From Icerya purchasi (taxonomy: Eukaryota > Arthropoda > Insecta > Hemiptera > Monophlebidae): a stretch of 64,000 nucleotides of DNA. The notes beneath the pieces were generated by a model, which saw nothing but the letters and a program-made list of their open reading frames with translations, made no database searches and was not told the DNA's origin. Position numbers and translations under genes: made by a program. This document shows, piece by piece, positions 35,054-46,897 of this stretch. Location: contig CM077115.1 in assembly GCA_039619475.1 (NCBI GenBank), forward strand, positions 446,451,292-446,515,291, in the 5' to 3' direction. Numbering within the stretch: the first letter of the stretch is position 1; each line of letters starts with the position of its first letter.

Positions 35054-35427
35054 CTCGGCTATTTTGGCCTCGCAAGGGGCTGTGCCCCACCCCTTGACCC
35101 CTCTCGCTTTCATTTCTGTCTCTTTCTCTTCTATACTTTGTATAAAATTATCAAAATTTACAATGTAATTCTTACTGGCATCAACACAAAAAAAATAACA
35201 TAATCACAAAAATCCTATCCTAACATTTAACTTTCATTATACAAAATTAAGACATTTTTTCGTTACATTTTTCGTTACATATTTTGTTACATTAAATTGT
35301 GACATTTTTAAAATAACAATAACAAAAATCCTACAAAATATAACAAACGTGACATAAAATTGGGACATTTTTTGGGACATTTTATCTAATGGGGGTTAGC
35401 CTAAGAATTACGTTATAATTAATATAC
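35054..35427 (+). repeat. TA-flanked hairpin repeat, copy 3
   Basis: Starts CTCGGCTATTTTGGCC after TA-rich sequence and ends TAAGAATTACGTTATAATTA before another (TA)n run. Same orientation as copies 1 and 2. A fourth copy, inverted, is at 58201-58548. Confidence 0.9.
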
Positions 35428-35468
35428 ATATAAATATATATATATAAACAAATCATTTGCGTAACAAG

Positions 35469-35774
35469 CAGGCCCGTGCCCAGAATTTTGGAAAGGGGGG
35501 AGTTTTGAAAATTTTCTTTTCATATTTATTTTATAAATAAAAATACACTTTTCACTAATATTCATGCTATTAATAATTTCCATCATTTTGATTTATATAT
35601 TAATAATTTACATAAATGAATTACCCCGTATATGAACATTAATAAAAATTACATACGTTATTAATTATACTCGTAACAAAAAATTTTGCATAAAATATTA
35701 ATGAAGTACCTAAGCTATTTCAGTTCTCATGGTGGGGGGGGACCCCCAAAACCCACCCCGTGGACACGGCCTTG
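35469..35774. mobile_element. 306-bp hAT-like MITE with 8-bp target duplication
   Basis: Termini CAGGCCCGTGCCC (left) and, reversed, CAAGGCCGTGTCC (right). GTAACAAG flanks both ends (35461-35468 and 35775-35782). No coding frame. It is the short relative of the outer element at 28072-31191. Confidence 0.92.
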
Positions 35775-35782
35775 GTAACAAG

Positions 35783-36399
35783 TTATACAAGACGACCGTC
35801 AAAGTGCTTGCTACGATCACTATTTATTAAACTACCCCGTTTCCGATATATACTATATAGTTTCTGGCAATTCCGCAAATAATTAACGGTTCGGTTGATA
35901 AGACGGATGGTGGTTCCTAACATTTAACTGGATTAACAGAAAATATGCAAAAAGTGCAATCAACTAAACGCAACAATTGAACTGAGATTCAGATTTACTT
36001 GCGATGATGGGGGAAGCCACCCTACACAAACGTATTCGAAACATCAAGTGCGCTTTGAAATAGCTACGACGTGGTTTTTACACTGAAAATTTGAATAGTA
36101 CAATTTAATGCGATATAAACGGTGAAAGCTCTCTCAGCGTGCGTGTCTATATGGAATTCATTAAGTGGTAGGTGTGGGTGCAGTATTATTTAAAAATTCT
36201 AAAAGACAGAATTACAGAAACCTATTAATAGCGGATCAATGTCGATACGGATCGGAAACATTTAATGTAATTAATAACTATTAGTCCGGAAGATCAATAA
36301 ATAATCAATCGGCTATGTTAAAATCACATTCAAGGAAAACTCTGTTAATTTTAATAAACAAATTTTCCTTGCGCATTGCTTAAGTTCCTAGACTGAGGT
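35783..36399. other. No gene seen
   Basis: AT-rich; nothing recognised. Confidence 0.4.
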
Positions 36400-36690
36400 G
36401 GTAAGATTCTTCATCCAATCTTTCCTGCTCTTCTTCTATCAATTTTCCCTTGGATTATAAGCTGCAAAATTTCGTACCGTTGCCCTCTGAGAATGTGCCC
36501 AAAAATATTCTATTTTCTTCTTTATTATCCCTATTCTTTTAACATTCTTTTTAACTTCGCCATTTCTAAGACTTCCTGGATTATTAAGTAAATTCGAGCA
36601 ATTTCCCCGGATAATGTGAAATTTTACGTAAGTCGCTCGCCGCTCAATACTGTTCGGGTAGCATCGGCCGCTGATAAACGAAAATAACAC
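36400..36690 (-). mobile_element. RTE-type LINE, C-terminal fragment
   Basis: Minus frame reads NGEVKKNVKRIGIIKKKIEY, then FWAHSQRATVRNF; after a stop, RKDWMKNLTT. This is the 'KRK..yfGH..R ... GR.r..WlkNl' block near the end of RTE-type ORFs, with FGH worn to FWAH. Severely truncated. Confidence 0.6.
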
Positions 36691-37060
36691 CGTAATACGA
36701 GGAATATTGTAGAAAATGAATTTCTAGTTCGAACGTTGTCGTTACATGGGCACATATCGGATAATCCGTATAAGTATGTATACGCGTTTAATCCTATTGT
36801 ACGGAACCGAAATAATGCACTTAGTCGTTGGGTCAAAATGCTCCTTGCTGATAGATGAGCCTAGAGAGAAAAAAAAATGCACTTATTCTGATATAATTTA
36901 AAACATCCTGGCCTGATACTTGATGACCATGATGTCTTTTATTGATTTTTAAATTTCGCATGCTTCGTTATTGCGAACACATGGAAGATCCAAAATAATT
37001 TTGATACACTTGGGAAGAATTTTAAAAGTCTATTAACGAACAATAAGCAAACGTTTGTAA

Positions 37061-37228
37061 ACCGTGGCCTAGTTGGTTAGTTAATTGTGTTTCGTTCGGC
37101 TAGAATAACCCTCTGATGCACATTGTAACTTATACTAAATTTTCACTTGTACTGGATTATAATGGTCATAGTTGACGCTTCAAAAATAAAAAAAAAAATA
37201 AAAATAATAATAATAAAAAAAAACGAAC
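37061..37228 (+). mobile_element. Complete SINE (family 1), 168 bp
   Basis: Flanked by an 11-bp duplication AACGTTTGTAA (37050-37060 and 37229-37239). It starts ACCGTGGCCTAGTTGGTTAG, an A-box-like polymerase III promoter element, and ends GGTCATAGTTGACGCTTC followed by an A-rich (A/T) tail. A clean B-box is not visible, so the tRNA origin is probable but not shown. Other copies: 13339-14284 (split) and 55155-55300. Confidence 0.85.
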
Positions 37229-37503
37229 AACGTTTGTAAGTCTGAAGTAGGGGGCGTTTTGATAGGTTAGCGTCTGACGGAATTTGATCGGAAACGCTAG
37301 TTTATCCTGAACGCTCGTTTTTTTCGATTTTTTATTTTTAGGATTCTCTAAAAAAAATAAAGGCGGTAACTTTTCGTCCTTTTTAACGTTGCTTTAAATT
37401 GGCTGGTCCTCTTTCAAAAAGTCGTCAAAGAACATTACCATTTTACCCGATCGGTTTTAATCTACGATGTTACATACCCAGCCATCGGGTGATTGACCAA
37501 AAA

Positions 37504-37938
37504 AAAATGCTTTTTTACAAAAAATAAATATCGATACTTGAAGGTTTATTATAAAAATTTAAAAATGCACTAAAAAGTAAAAAATAATTACTCCCGATAA
37601 AAAATATATATCAGAGTGTGATATAACACTTAGTAGTGATATCGTAATTCTTATACAACGTTAACTTTTTGGAGTTGGCATCAAATTCATATTATAATAA
37701 TAATTAAAAACTGCATTAAATGTTCATTAAATTGTTCCTAGATATTGTAACATGAATTTGATGCCAACTCCAAAAAGTTAACGTTGTATAAGAATTACGA
37801 TATCACTACTAAGTGTTATATCACACTCTGATATATATTTTTTATCGGGAGTAATTATTTTTTACTTTTTAGTGCATTTTTAAATTTTTATAATAAACCT
37901 TCAAGTATCGGTATTTATTTTTTGTAAAAAAGCATTTT
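37504..37938. repeat. Long hairpin: two 187-bp arms, 61-bp loop
   Basis: Left arm 37504-37690 and right arm 37752-37938 are reverse complements with a single mismatch (37531 against 37911). The loop is 37691-37751. Transcription from either side would give a 187-bp double-stranded RNA stem. Confidence 0.97.
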
Positions 37939-38335
37939 ATTTTTTACTTTTTAGTTCAATTAAATTAAAACATTTTAATAAGAACAGATATTTCCACGGT
38001 GTGAAAACATCAAAAGCTACATTTCCATGGTAATTTGGCAAATTTATAATATTTTAAGTCAATAAATCTATAACTTGACGTTGAAACTAATCACGAATGA
38101 AAAGCATCCAAAAAGCTTCAATCTCCCCCGCTTTATAAAGGATAACTCAAAAACTACCGGTCAGATCTTGATCAAATTTAAATGGGACCACATGAGAAAC
38201 ACCACTTTTCAAATAAAAGAAGAACCGTCGAAATCGGTTCACCTAGAAGAAATTTCTGTGTCAACACACATAAAAATAAAAAAAAAAAAAAATACAGTCG
38301 AATTGAATACCTCCTCCTTTTTTGAAGTCGGTTAA
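37504..38335 (+). repeat. Hairpin-plus-body repeat, younger copy
   Basis: The hairpin is followed by the same body as at 31617-32400 (ATTTCCATGGTAATTTGGCA at 38020), and ends ACCTCCTCCTTTTTTGAAGT CGGTTA. From memory, this 3' segment and the upstream stretch around 38150-38260 occur in very many insect genomes as a dispersed repeat, usually without an assigned class. The 86-codon frame (38075-38335) lies in this repeat; it is open but not taken as a gene. Confidence 0.75.
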
Positions 38336-38340
38336 AAATA

Positions 38341-40724
38341 AGGTTCTAACGAGTGGCAAACAAAACTATAAGCGTAAAAGTAATATTTTACCTTGAAGTT
38401 GTCATTTCGCGAGATCAACGTCTTGTTTGGAAGCAAGGCGCTGAAAATAATTTTCAAAACTAATGGAACTGATCGGGGTCAGGTGGAGCGGTTAAAAATT
38501 TAGATTCTTTTATCCCTCGAGCGAATCGAATTCGTTTACATTGCGCTTTTTGTGTTTAATTTTCATTAGCGTCGGAAAATTTCTTGAATATAAAACCGAG
38601 ACTGCTAAGTCGTAACTTAATGACACCGGTAGAAACTTCGAGGCGCGTTCTTCGGTAGTTATCGAGAATTACGAATACAAAATGGCGATATTAACGATGT
38701 TGCATTTATTCGTGTAGCATCTAGTTTTTTTTTTTATTTCTTTTTTTTTTTTCTTCTTTTTTATACGGGCTCATCAACATGGGCATCGGCTTAAGAACAA
38801 GGGAGAAGAGGAAAACGATAAAATTATAGTATAGTGAAATCGTTTAAAAGCATAATAAAGCAGTAAGAGCATAGCTAGGCGGTTTATAAAAACCGATAAA
38901 AAACCATACGAATCTCATCCTCCGCTTCGGAATACTTTGTCACCATTCGCGGTGGTTGCTGCGTAGTTGTTTACTGAAACGTAACTAAAAAAATTCTACT
39001 ATTGCGGATACGGTTCGTCGCATCAACGCTAATTCCCCAGCGTACATTGCATTTAATTATATCATGTACAACCATCTTCTTCCCCGTAAATAATACATTA
39101 ATTATCAGCATTCGCACCAAGGTTTTATTATCTGTCCGCTCTATCTATGAACTCAAAGCCGGGTTAATATACGCTGCGTTCAATTCGGGTCTAGAGTATA
39201 ATAATAAAGCGATACCTTTTTTTCTTCCTCGACGATTTCGATGGAGAAGTAAACATTTTTACAAATTTACGAAACTGGAAGTCAAAGGTAAAAATATTCT
39301 CATCTCCGGTGCATTTCCTTATTGTGATATTATTAATTTTTAGAGAAACACGACTTCGGTAGTACAAAGTACCGCTCTGTAAATAAATTAGCAAAGAGCA
39401 AAAAAATATACACTTCCTTTTTCAATAACGTTTTACACACTGATACAAGGCAGCACACATATTCCAGCCTTAAATAACATCAGCATATCGCAGTTTGTTA
39501 ATAATTCTACGCCAAGTTAGCTTCAACATTGCTTGAGACACACTAATCCAGCAGCAGTAAAACTGCGCGCACGATTTGACTTTAAACTTTATAGTAAACA
39601 TCCGGAAGTTTTTGAAAGCATCAAAAAGAAAAGTAGCACATTCATTTCGAGGTAGACATTATGCTATACTCATCGCCAAGCGTTCGTCGACTGTTTAATG
39701 TATTCCAAACACGTGCGTCTTCACCAGTCTCGATTTCATTAAAAAAATTTTAAAAATGTTCCCGTTTCTGGCAATCTTGTCTCTCCTAATTTTTCCGCCC
39801 ATGAAGATGAATATGGAAAACGCACTTTTAACGTAATAATAAATACACTGACGGAATATTATCAATATATGCTGTAAGGATTATCCGGCAAATTGTCCGA
39901 CAACTTCTCCAGAATTCTAGCTCCCCATAAAGCGACATGCATCAATAAATCATATTTTAGAAATAAAACATTTTTCCTCATTAACCAAAAATCTTAGATT
40001 AAAATAAATTTTGACTTAAAAGTGGGGATTATTAAAAAATCAAACTAAAAAAATCATCTTGCGTACAAGTCCGCAACACAGTGAGACATTTTCATGTTTT
40101 CCCTTAAAAGTGGGTTTTGTACAGCCATTCAGGCGTCCGCCGACACATTAGAATGTCGTTCGCTTCGCGGCCTCCGTCGACAAACGTCGCCGTGCAACCT
40201 GTAATTTCCTTTATACATATTATATCGCAACGTATGCGCAAAAATTTACATTTAACAACTAACTACCGCTAGTACAAGGTTCCCCTTATTTACATAATTA
40301 TCGTTAGGGGTGATAATATTGAGGAAATGACGTGTGAACTACACAAACACCTACGATCTTCACAGGTCTTTACAAGTCGTTATAGGAAACATTTTTATCT
40401 ACTTCTGTTGAATGCATAATCGCATATGTGGGAAATCAATATTCAATGCTCCCTTATTAATGATCAGTCGTATCTAAGTAAATATATGAAATTTTCGTAA
40501 CGCTTTTGTGTGACGCTCCATTTTGTGACGCTTCTGAAATTTATATGCCAAAATAAAGACATGAAGAAACGTCATTCTTTCCGATCGTGCAACAAAAAAA
40601 TAAATAAATAAATAAAAATAAATCTTTATTAAAAGTAATAGTTTTATCTTTAAAACGAGACTAGTTTGGTTATTGCGCCGTTATTAGTTTAATTTTATAG
40701 AAAATCCGTCCAATATTGAAGATA
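38341..40724. other. Unassigned; LINE tail at 38707-38770, CpG-rich patch at 40130-40210
   Basis: A T-rich run (38726-38764) followed by GGGCTCATCAACATGGGC looks like a minus-strand LINE tail similar to the one at 16144-16200. The 113-codon plus frame 39002-39343 is unrecognised. At 40154 an ATG starts MSFASRPPSTNVAVQP and is followed by GTAATT, and the patch is markedly richer in CpG; a first exon is possible but unsupported otherwise. Confidence 0.3.
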
Positions 40725-41090
40725 ACAAAGGGATCACATTATTTTAGTGGAATTCATGGAACGTAGACAGACCATTATGAACTACTGGAAACACTCATCA
40801 ATTTAAGGAAAGAGATAAAAATTTCGAAAGCAACTCAACTGTTGCATGACAATACACGGCCACTTACAGCGAACATTACCCAAGAACTTACCGCCGAGTT
40901 GTCAATTGAATGCATCCTACAGTTCGGACCTTGCCCAAATGATAACGCTTTATTTTCTCAATTAAAACAAAAAAAAACATATATATATATATATATATAT
41001 ATATTCGGCGGATGACGAATTGCTTAAAAATATCGACTCACTGGAATCTTCAAAGAACCGGACGGAAATCAAAAACTTTGTAAAATGTTC
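40725..41090 (+). pseudogene. Mariner transposase relic
   Basis: Plus strand: GIILVEFMERRQTI (the 'GvvlvdfLerGqTIn' block) at 40728-40770, then in other frames KISKATQLLHDNTRPLTANI (second catalytic Asp, HDN) at 40825-40885 and a worn SPDLAP block (SSDLAQ) at 40920-40940. A (TA)n run (40979-41003) interrupts it; SADDELLKNI afterwards may be the continuation. Unrelated in detail to the mariner at 48156. Confidence 0.7.
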
Positions 41091-41104
41091 AAGCAATAAA
41101 ATGT

Positions 41105-41255
41105 AAGTTTTGAATTTATTGCCTTCAGTTATTCCATTGCTGCTGTCCTTTGTCTTTTCCATTTCTGACCGCCTGGCTATTTAGTTATAACTCTTAATTT
41201 TTCATGTTGTTGGGTCAAGCCCGCTGGCGCGTTCAGGGTAGGGGAAAAAAAAGTT
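41105..41255 (+). mobile_element. I-type LINE, extreme 3' end
   Basis: Plus frame SVIPLLLSFVFSISDRLAI then stop (41130-41183), the same C-terminus as at 23273 and 16250. The 3' UTR contains GTCAAGCCCGCTGGCGCGTT and ends in AGGGTAGGGG plus an A-run at 41245-41252. It is a very short 5'-truncated insertion. Confidence 0.75.
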
Positions 41256-41269
41256 TTAAATTTAATTTT

Positions 41270-41835
41270 CGTTCATTATTACGAACGCTGGATTACTGTT
41301 TTTAACTACCAAGATTATCGCGGTGAACGCAGCCAAGGCTCTGTCATCTGAATGATATGCTCTGTTATCCAATAGTTCTGCTAACGACGTAAAAGAGCAA
41401 GACGAACTACATTAAAACTATGGAATTCCATCAAGATATGTTATACTGACTGATATTTTAATTCTGCACAATATGGACACGTGTCAGGGGGAGTTATCCT
41501 TTGTAGTATGTAGTCATGGCTTTTTTCTATATGTCTTATTCTCAGCCGATTGACAGTTGTGTATTCTGCGCGCAGACTATTAATCAGCGGTCACTATGGA
41601 TCGCTCATCGGTTTTATTGGACGTATTCGGATACCTGTTTTTTACTTCACTGCTCGGTCATTCTTTTTAGTAGGAATGTATCGAACGTTACTGGACCTTG
41701 CGATTTATGTAGCATCGGGGATAAGTTGGTAGAACGCGTTTCTAAATTCTCTCGCCCATTCCCTGGGATCCGAGTATATGTAGGGACCCATAAAAACTCA
41801 ACACAGTAGTCCATCCGGTTTAGCAATAGCAAAGT
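41270..41835 (-). mobile_element. RNase H-bearing LINE fragment, different family
   Basis: Minus strand: VEFLWVPTYTRIPGNGREN (RNase H end, normally WVPxHxxIxGNExAD; the final Asp is lost) at 41730-41800, then VNRLRIRHIEKSHDYIL and PPDTCPYCAELKYQSV (zinc-like CxxC) at 41460-41560, and HILMEF nearby. The wording (RLRIGH...C..C...H.L.EC) is that of Jockey/I-superclade LINE C-termini and differs from the I-type family that dominates this window. Confidence 0.7.
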
Positions 41836-42337
41836 CCCTAGAATTTTTCTCGCGATTGATTTTTTTGTGAACTTTGTATGGTGGTCAAAGAATTTTTAAT
41901 AAGTAATATCGTCTTTTTGTTGAGACTTGAATTCATAGTATTCCCGGGGACAGAACTGAATCGCAAACAAACACATCATCAATTTCGTAAGCGCATGCTG
42001 CTGGGGATAATTTACCGGAACAAGCCTTAAATCCGTCTGTTTATACTTTGTGAACGTTTTACATCTATTAATTATCTCAGCGGCCTTCAGTTTGAGTTTT
42101 TCCGGTGATGTTTGTGAGTTATTATACTTTAATAGTGATATATTCGTATTTACCGGATACTGTTCCCACGGTGGGAACAGAAGTAGCCTACTAACTTCTG
42201 CAAAGCACGAAAGAGAAATTTCGCATTTACATAGTACTTTGTTTACCATTGAGCGTGAACCGTTGGGAAACGCAGGTACGAAGGGCACACAATTTTATTC
42301 TCTATTGACCATATTGTCCTGCGGGGCACAATTTGTT
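41836..42337. other. No gene confirmed
   Basis: Overlapping frames on both strands (41896-42288, 42050-42391) have no motif I can name. A perfect short palindrome TTCCCACGGTGGGAA lies near 42163. Confidence 0.35.
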
Positions 42338-42640
42338 GTAACTAGAGTCAAAATATCTGGGGGTATTGATAACAGAAGATGGAAGGGATGACGGAGAAAT
42401 CAAGATAAGAATCGGTATGGAGAGCGTTTAATAACTTAAAACGGATATTTCGGTACAGAGGAATGAAGATCCAACTCCGGCTAAAATTACTTTCGCGTTC
42501 CGCGATGGAAACATGTGTATTTGTAAAAAACACAGAGAAAAAGCTACAAGCGTTTGAAATGTGGACGTGCAGACGGACGCACAAAATAAAATGGACGGAA
42601 AAAATAAAAAACGTGGACCACCCAGCTTATCGTCCAACCC
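42338..42640 (+). mobile_element. RTE-type LINE fragment
   Basis: Plus strand: VKYLGVLITEDGRDDGEIKI at 42338-42410 (the 'YLGs.i..dg....EI..RI' block), then RGMKIQLRLKLLSRSAMETC and KKLQAFEMWTCRRTHKIKW (42450-42600), in a second frame. Both ends are truncated. Confidence 0.8.
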
Positions 42641-42744
42641 GACCACTTTTAACTTCTGAAACAATAAAATCCTCGGAACCTGGTCAAACGCTTTCTCTAA
42701 ACCGAAGAATGGGATCGAGGACTTTTACCCAGAAAGGATAAGAA

Positions 42745-44650
42745 GAATAGTCAACTAATTAGAACGTAATTCGATCGGAAATAGTTGAAATAAAGGAACC
42801 AATGATAGGAACAACAGACGGAGGGGGAAAGGACAGGGTATAGGAAGCACAATACGGAACAGGGAGCCTCAACTTTAAGAGGAGTAAATAAAGAAAAGAA
42901 CGTTCAGAAAAAAGAGCAGAACATATGAAAGAAAATGTGATTAGCATCGCAAATAATTGCTTCATTAGAATGAAGAGGACAGTAAGGAGAGGAAATCAAA
43001 AAGTTACGGCAGCGAGAAAAGGGTAATAAAGTGCGATTAAGGCGTAGGCGAATAATAGAAACAACAAAACGTGGAAGAGAAGGAAACTCTGAGAACCAAA
43101 GATTAGAGGGAAGGATAGGTTGAATTGAGAGATAGAAGGAACGATTATTGGTAAAGGAGGTAGGGTACATATCCGACCAAAATTTAAAGTGAAATTTCTT
43201 ACTTAAGGATAATAGATTAGCGCCTGGAATTTTTTGTAAGTAAAAGCGGGAACGAGCAGCAACCTGAGCCAAAGCGTCCGCCATTTCGTTGTCCTCGATG
43301 CCTCTATGACCAGGAACGTACAACAAATCAACGTGTATAGAATGATGAAAATAAAGATTGTGAATGAGAGATTCTATACGAAGAACGTTGAAGCTGGAAG
43401 AGGTAAACTAATAGCCCCAAGAGCACTCGTGGAATTATCAGATAGTCGGAGCGATTAAAGGAATTATAAATAATCGCACATAGGATAGTCATCAATTAAT
43501 TTGTGAGAATGGAAAACAGAAAGGCGGAAGACGAAAGAATTTGGAAAAGTTAAAATCGGGAAGAATAAAGGAAGCTTCGACACCACCAGGCTCCATAGAG
43601 CCATCAGTGAAATTGAGTACATGAGAAGGAAAAAAACAATTGACGGTGCTGTGAAATTACTGTGTTTAATAACGACCTAGGGCAGAAACCTGGAAGATTT
43701 AGAAAAAAAAATATACTTTAGGAGGGTGTGAGAGATCAAAATAATTAAACGAAAAGTAAGGAAGATTAATACTGGAAATTATATGAGACGAAAAATGATT
43801 ATGTCGACGAGAGAGAACAGAGATGGAACTTTTATTAGGAGCAAAGCGCCAGTTTCTGGCGATAGAAATGTAAGAAGGGGTAAGTTGAGAGGAAATGAAA
43901 TGTAAACGTTTAGAAAGGAAACGGTAACGCAAATAAGATCTTTGAACAGACAGGGAGAGGTGTATTAGATTCAGCAAGCATTTTTGAAATAAGAGAGGAT
44001 TTAAGAGCACCGAGGCATAGACGGAGACGAGAATTCTGTATTCTATCCAATTTGGAAAGAAGGAATTTGGAGGCACAGCCATAGATAAATGAACAGTAAT
44101 CAAATTTGGAGGGAATAATGAACCCATACAAGGAAATGAGTACATGAGGATCACCTCCTCATTTGATTGGTGATAAGGATTTCAGCAAGTTCAGACTTTC
44201 AATAATGAAATAAGAAAGACGGTTAATATGCTCACGTAAAAGGTTAATCGACTGTTACAATAAACAGCAAGGTAACAGAAGCAATTAACACGAGGAAGAG
44301 GCATACGATTTAGGGATAAATTAACTAAAGCAGAATTATAGGGACGGAGAGTAAAAACCATGCAAGATTTACAAGGAGATGTAGAAAGATGATCAGAAGA
44401 CAGAGAATGCTTTATAAAGTAGTCAGAGAAGAATTAAGCGCCTCGTTAGCAGTTGTAAGAAGAAGAATATCATCAGTAAAGAATTAGGAAAGGGAGTTTA
44501 ATGAAAGAATATCATCAGTAAAGAATTAGGAAAGGGAGTTTAAAGGAAGAATATCATTAGTAAAGAATTAAGAAAGAGAGTTTAAAGGAAGAATATCATC
44601 AATAAAGAATTAGGAAAGGGAGTTTAAAGGAAGAAATTCGAGTTTATTGT
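42745..44650 (-). mobile_element. I-type LINE, RT end to C-terminus, dead
   Basis: Minus strand, in order: FFTDDILLLTTANEALNSSL near 44410-44460 (RT catalytic DD; flanking array described separately), LREHINRLSYFIIESLNLLK (44180-44240), PSKFDYCSFIYGCASKFLLS and KLDRIQNSRLRLCLGALKSS (43990-44115), LLYVPGHRGIEDNEMADALA (43265-43326; RNase H Asp), IPGANLLSLSKKFHFKFWSD (43165-43225), FVVSIIRLRLNRTLLPFSRC, CPLHSNEAIICDANHIFF (42920-42980), and ISTISDRITF with stop near 42762. The RNase H first Asp region is worn. Best-preserved member of the family here. Confidence 0.88.
44465..44632 (-). repeat. 42-bp tandem array (4 copies) of the RT catalytic box
   Basis: Four copies begin at 44465, 44507, 44549 and 44591. 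On the minus strand each unit reads LNSLS-stop-FFTDDILP, so the duplicated piece contains the reverse transcriptase FxDD box. The first copy continues into normal LINE sequence on its low-coordinate side. Copies differ at a few bases. A stop codon in each unit rules out function. Confidence 0.92.
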
Positions 44651-46866
44651 AAGTGAAGGAGTGATTGAAACATTCATTATCTTCTATTCTAAATACCACT
44701 GTATTTTGCTCTCTGTGCGCTTTTAGCTCCTGAAAATTTGTGTACTGATGATTACGTGGAGAAGTGCGCTGCAAAATGATTAGCGTTAACCGTTTTTTTT
44801 TTACACCCCTCTATTTTTCCCTGTTTTTCTCTCGTTAATTTCCTGCGGGGATACCGTGGCCGTGATTTTGACCGCTTTAAATCAGCAATTTTTCTGATGG
44901 TCTTATGCATTCAAGAGCGAACTAATAAAAAAAAAAAAAAAAATTGTTTGTATTACTTTTGCGTATGCTTTTCTTTGTATAATTTTTTATAACTTAATTA
45001 AAAAACACCAAACTTAAAGTTTGGTCTCTTTTTCTACGTACTTCCCTCGGTGACCCCTAGCTAAAATTACTTTTAGCTGTTATGCATGTTTGTATAAATT
45101 CGCTGGCCTTAACAACAAACAAAAAATTATTATCTTAAGAAATCGAAAATGATAAACAGCATTATTTCAAGTTGTTAAAAAAGATGTCTTCTTTTCTTAT
45201 AATGAAATTTTTCAAAATTTAACAGATTATTTTTTGATTAATTAGTATAACGTACAATTTTATTGATTTCAATAAGTACAACTTAGAATTTAATTTTGCT
45301 CAATCACTATCAGAAAAGCTTTTCGAAAAATACTGACCTATATAGTTCGGTTGTAACATAACCTTTAGTCTTTATTATTACGCCTAAAAAAGTGATTTAT
45401 GTAAATTATGCTATTTTAATATGAAATGTAAGCAAAAAAAAAGAAACTAAAAAGCAACGTTACCTTTTTTCCCCTATACAGGTATACTAGTTTAGAAATT
45501 ATACAAAATGTAATCGATTTGACAATTTATAACAACATTCGAAGACAACAGGTATTGGTACTATCTGAGCCGATTTGAACAATTTCCTTTCCGGAACGTT
45601 ATTCGCATCCAGCGACTTTAGTAAGCTGTTTTAATTTATTTACATCATTTATTTGTTTTTTTATGTAATTCAGAAATTCCATATATATATATATATATAT
45701 TTAATCGAAAATAAAATTAAACCAGATAAATGGAAGTTTTTAAAAAATGTAATCAAAACTTATATAAACTACGATTCATGTTATAATTTTCGCTGATTGT
45801 GTTTAACTAATTGGCTATTAAGTTAATTTTATAATAAATAATTTAAAAAGAGGGTTTCTTTAAATCTCATAAAACTTTTATAGAAATTTTATATATTTAT
45901 TGAACGTGTAAAAATAAAAAGAATTACTTAAAGCGGAAAAACGTTTTATTAAAGTGCAAAGTAAATGTATCATCACACGATATTTATATAGACGGTTAAA
46001 GCATTTAAAATCACATATAAACTTATTTTTTTCGAAAATAAGGAATCGATCTAAAACATATTATGACACTTGATTAACTTATAAAAATAGAACGAGCGAG
46101 TAGACCAAAAAAATACGAATTTTCGTAATACTACTATTCACATTACATGGTATCATCATGGTGCTCTAAATAACAGAGTTTATTTTTTATTTTTTAAATT
46201 TTAATTAGATATGTATATTCAAGTTATATATATATATATATATTTATACATATATAGAAATGCGCTTAAAAGGTAAAAAAAATCCTTTTATACGTATTTT
46301 GATAACTCTGTACACGCAATGGAAAATGGTGACAAATATTTAAATTTTATTTAGACTTTTATGTACATACATATATATATATATATATATGCACAGTTAA
46401 CAGTTTCTTTTTCACACTTAAATAAATATTTGTCATAAATTAAGACGAAATTTGAAGTATTACTGAAATATTAACGAAGTTGTTTTCGAAATATTATAGG
46501 TACACATTCTATTAAAATTTGAATTTTTAAGTTAGTAGTTAATTTATAAAATGAATCGTTAAAATACATCGAGATAAATAAAATTTGTAAATACGAAGTC
46601 AAACTGGAGTTCTTTTTCTGTGTTTTAAAAGAACCATTTTCGTTTTCCGCTACTGAGATTATAATTGTAAACTAATACAAAGTTGAGCTCATTATATTTT
46701 AGATAAAACTAGCAACTTGTTTAAAGCGCAACGGTGAAGTTTAGTCTGACGATTGTATTTCGCATATTATTTCGATTACATGTTTTCGGCGAAAATAATA
46801 TGAGGAAACAGCAATAGCCAATCATAACCGTCTTACAGGAGGTAATTTTTAGGAATTCATTACATC

Positions 46867-46897
<31 letters not shown>

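Noticed and set aside
38075..38335. 86-codon plus ORF
   Set aside because: Falls wholly inside the dispersed insect repeat; the same stretch is broken in the other copies at 32.1-32.7 kb.
39002..39343. 113-codon plus ORF
   Set aside because: No motif, no splice support; cannot be told from chance in AT-rich DNA.
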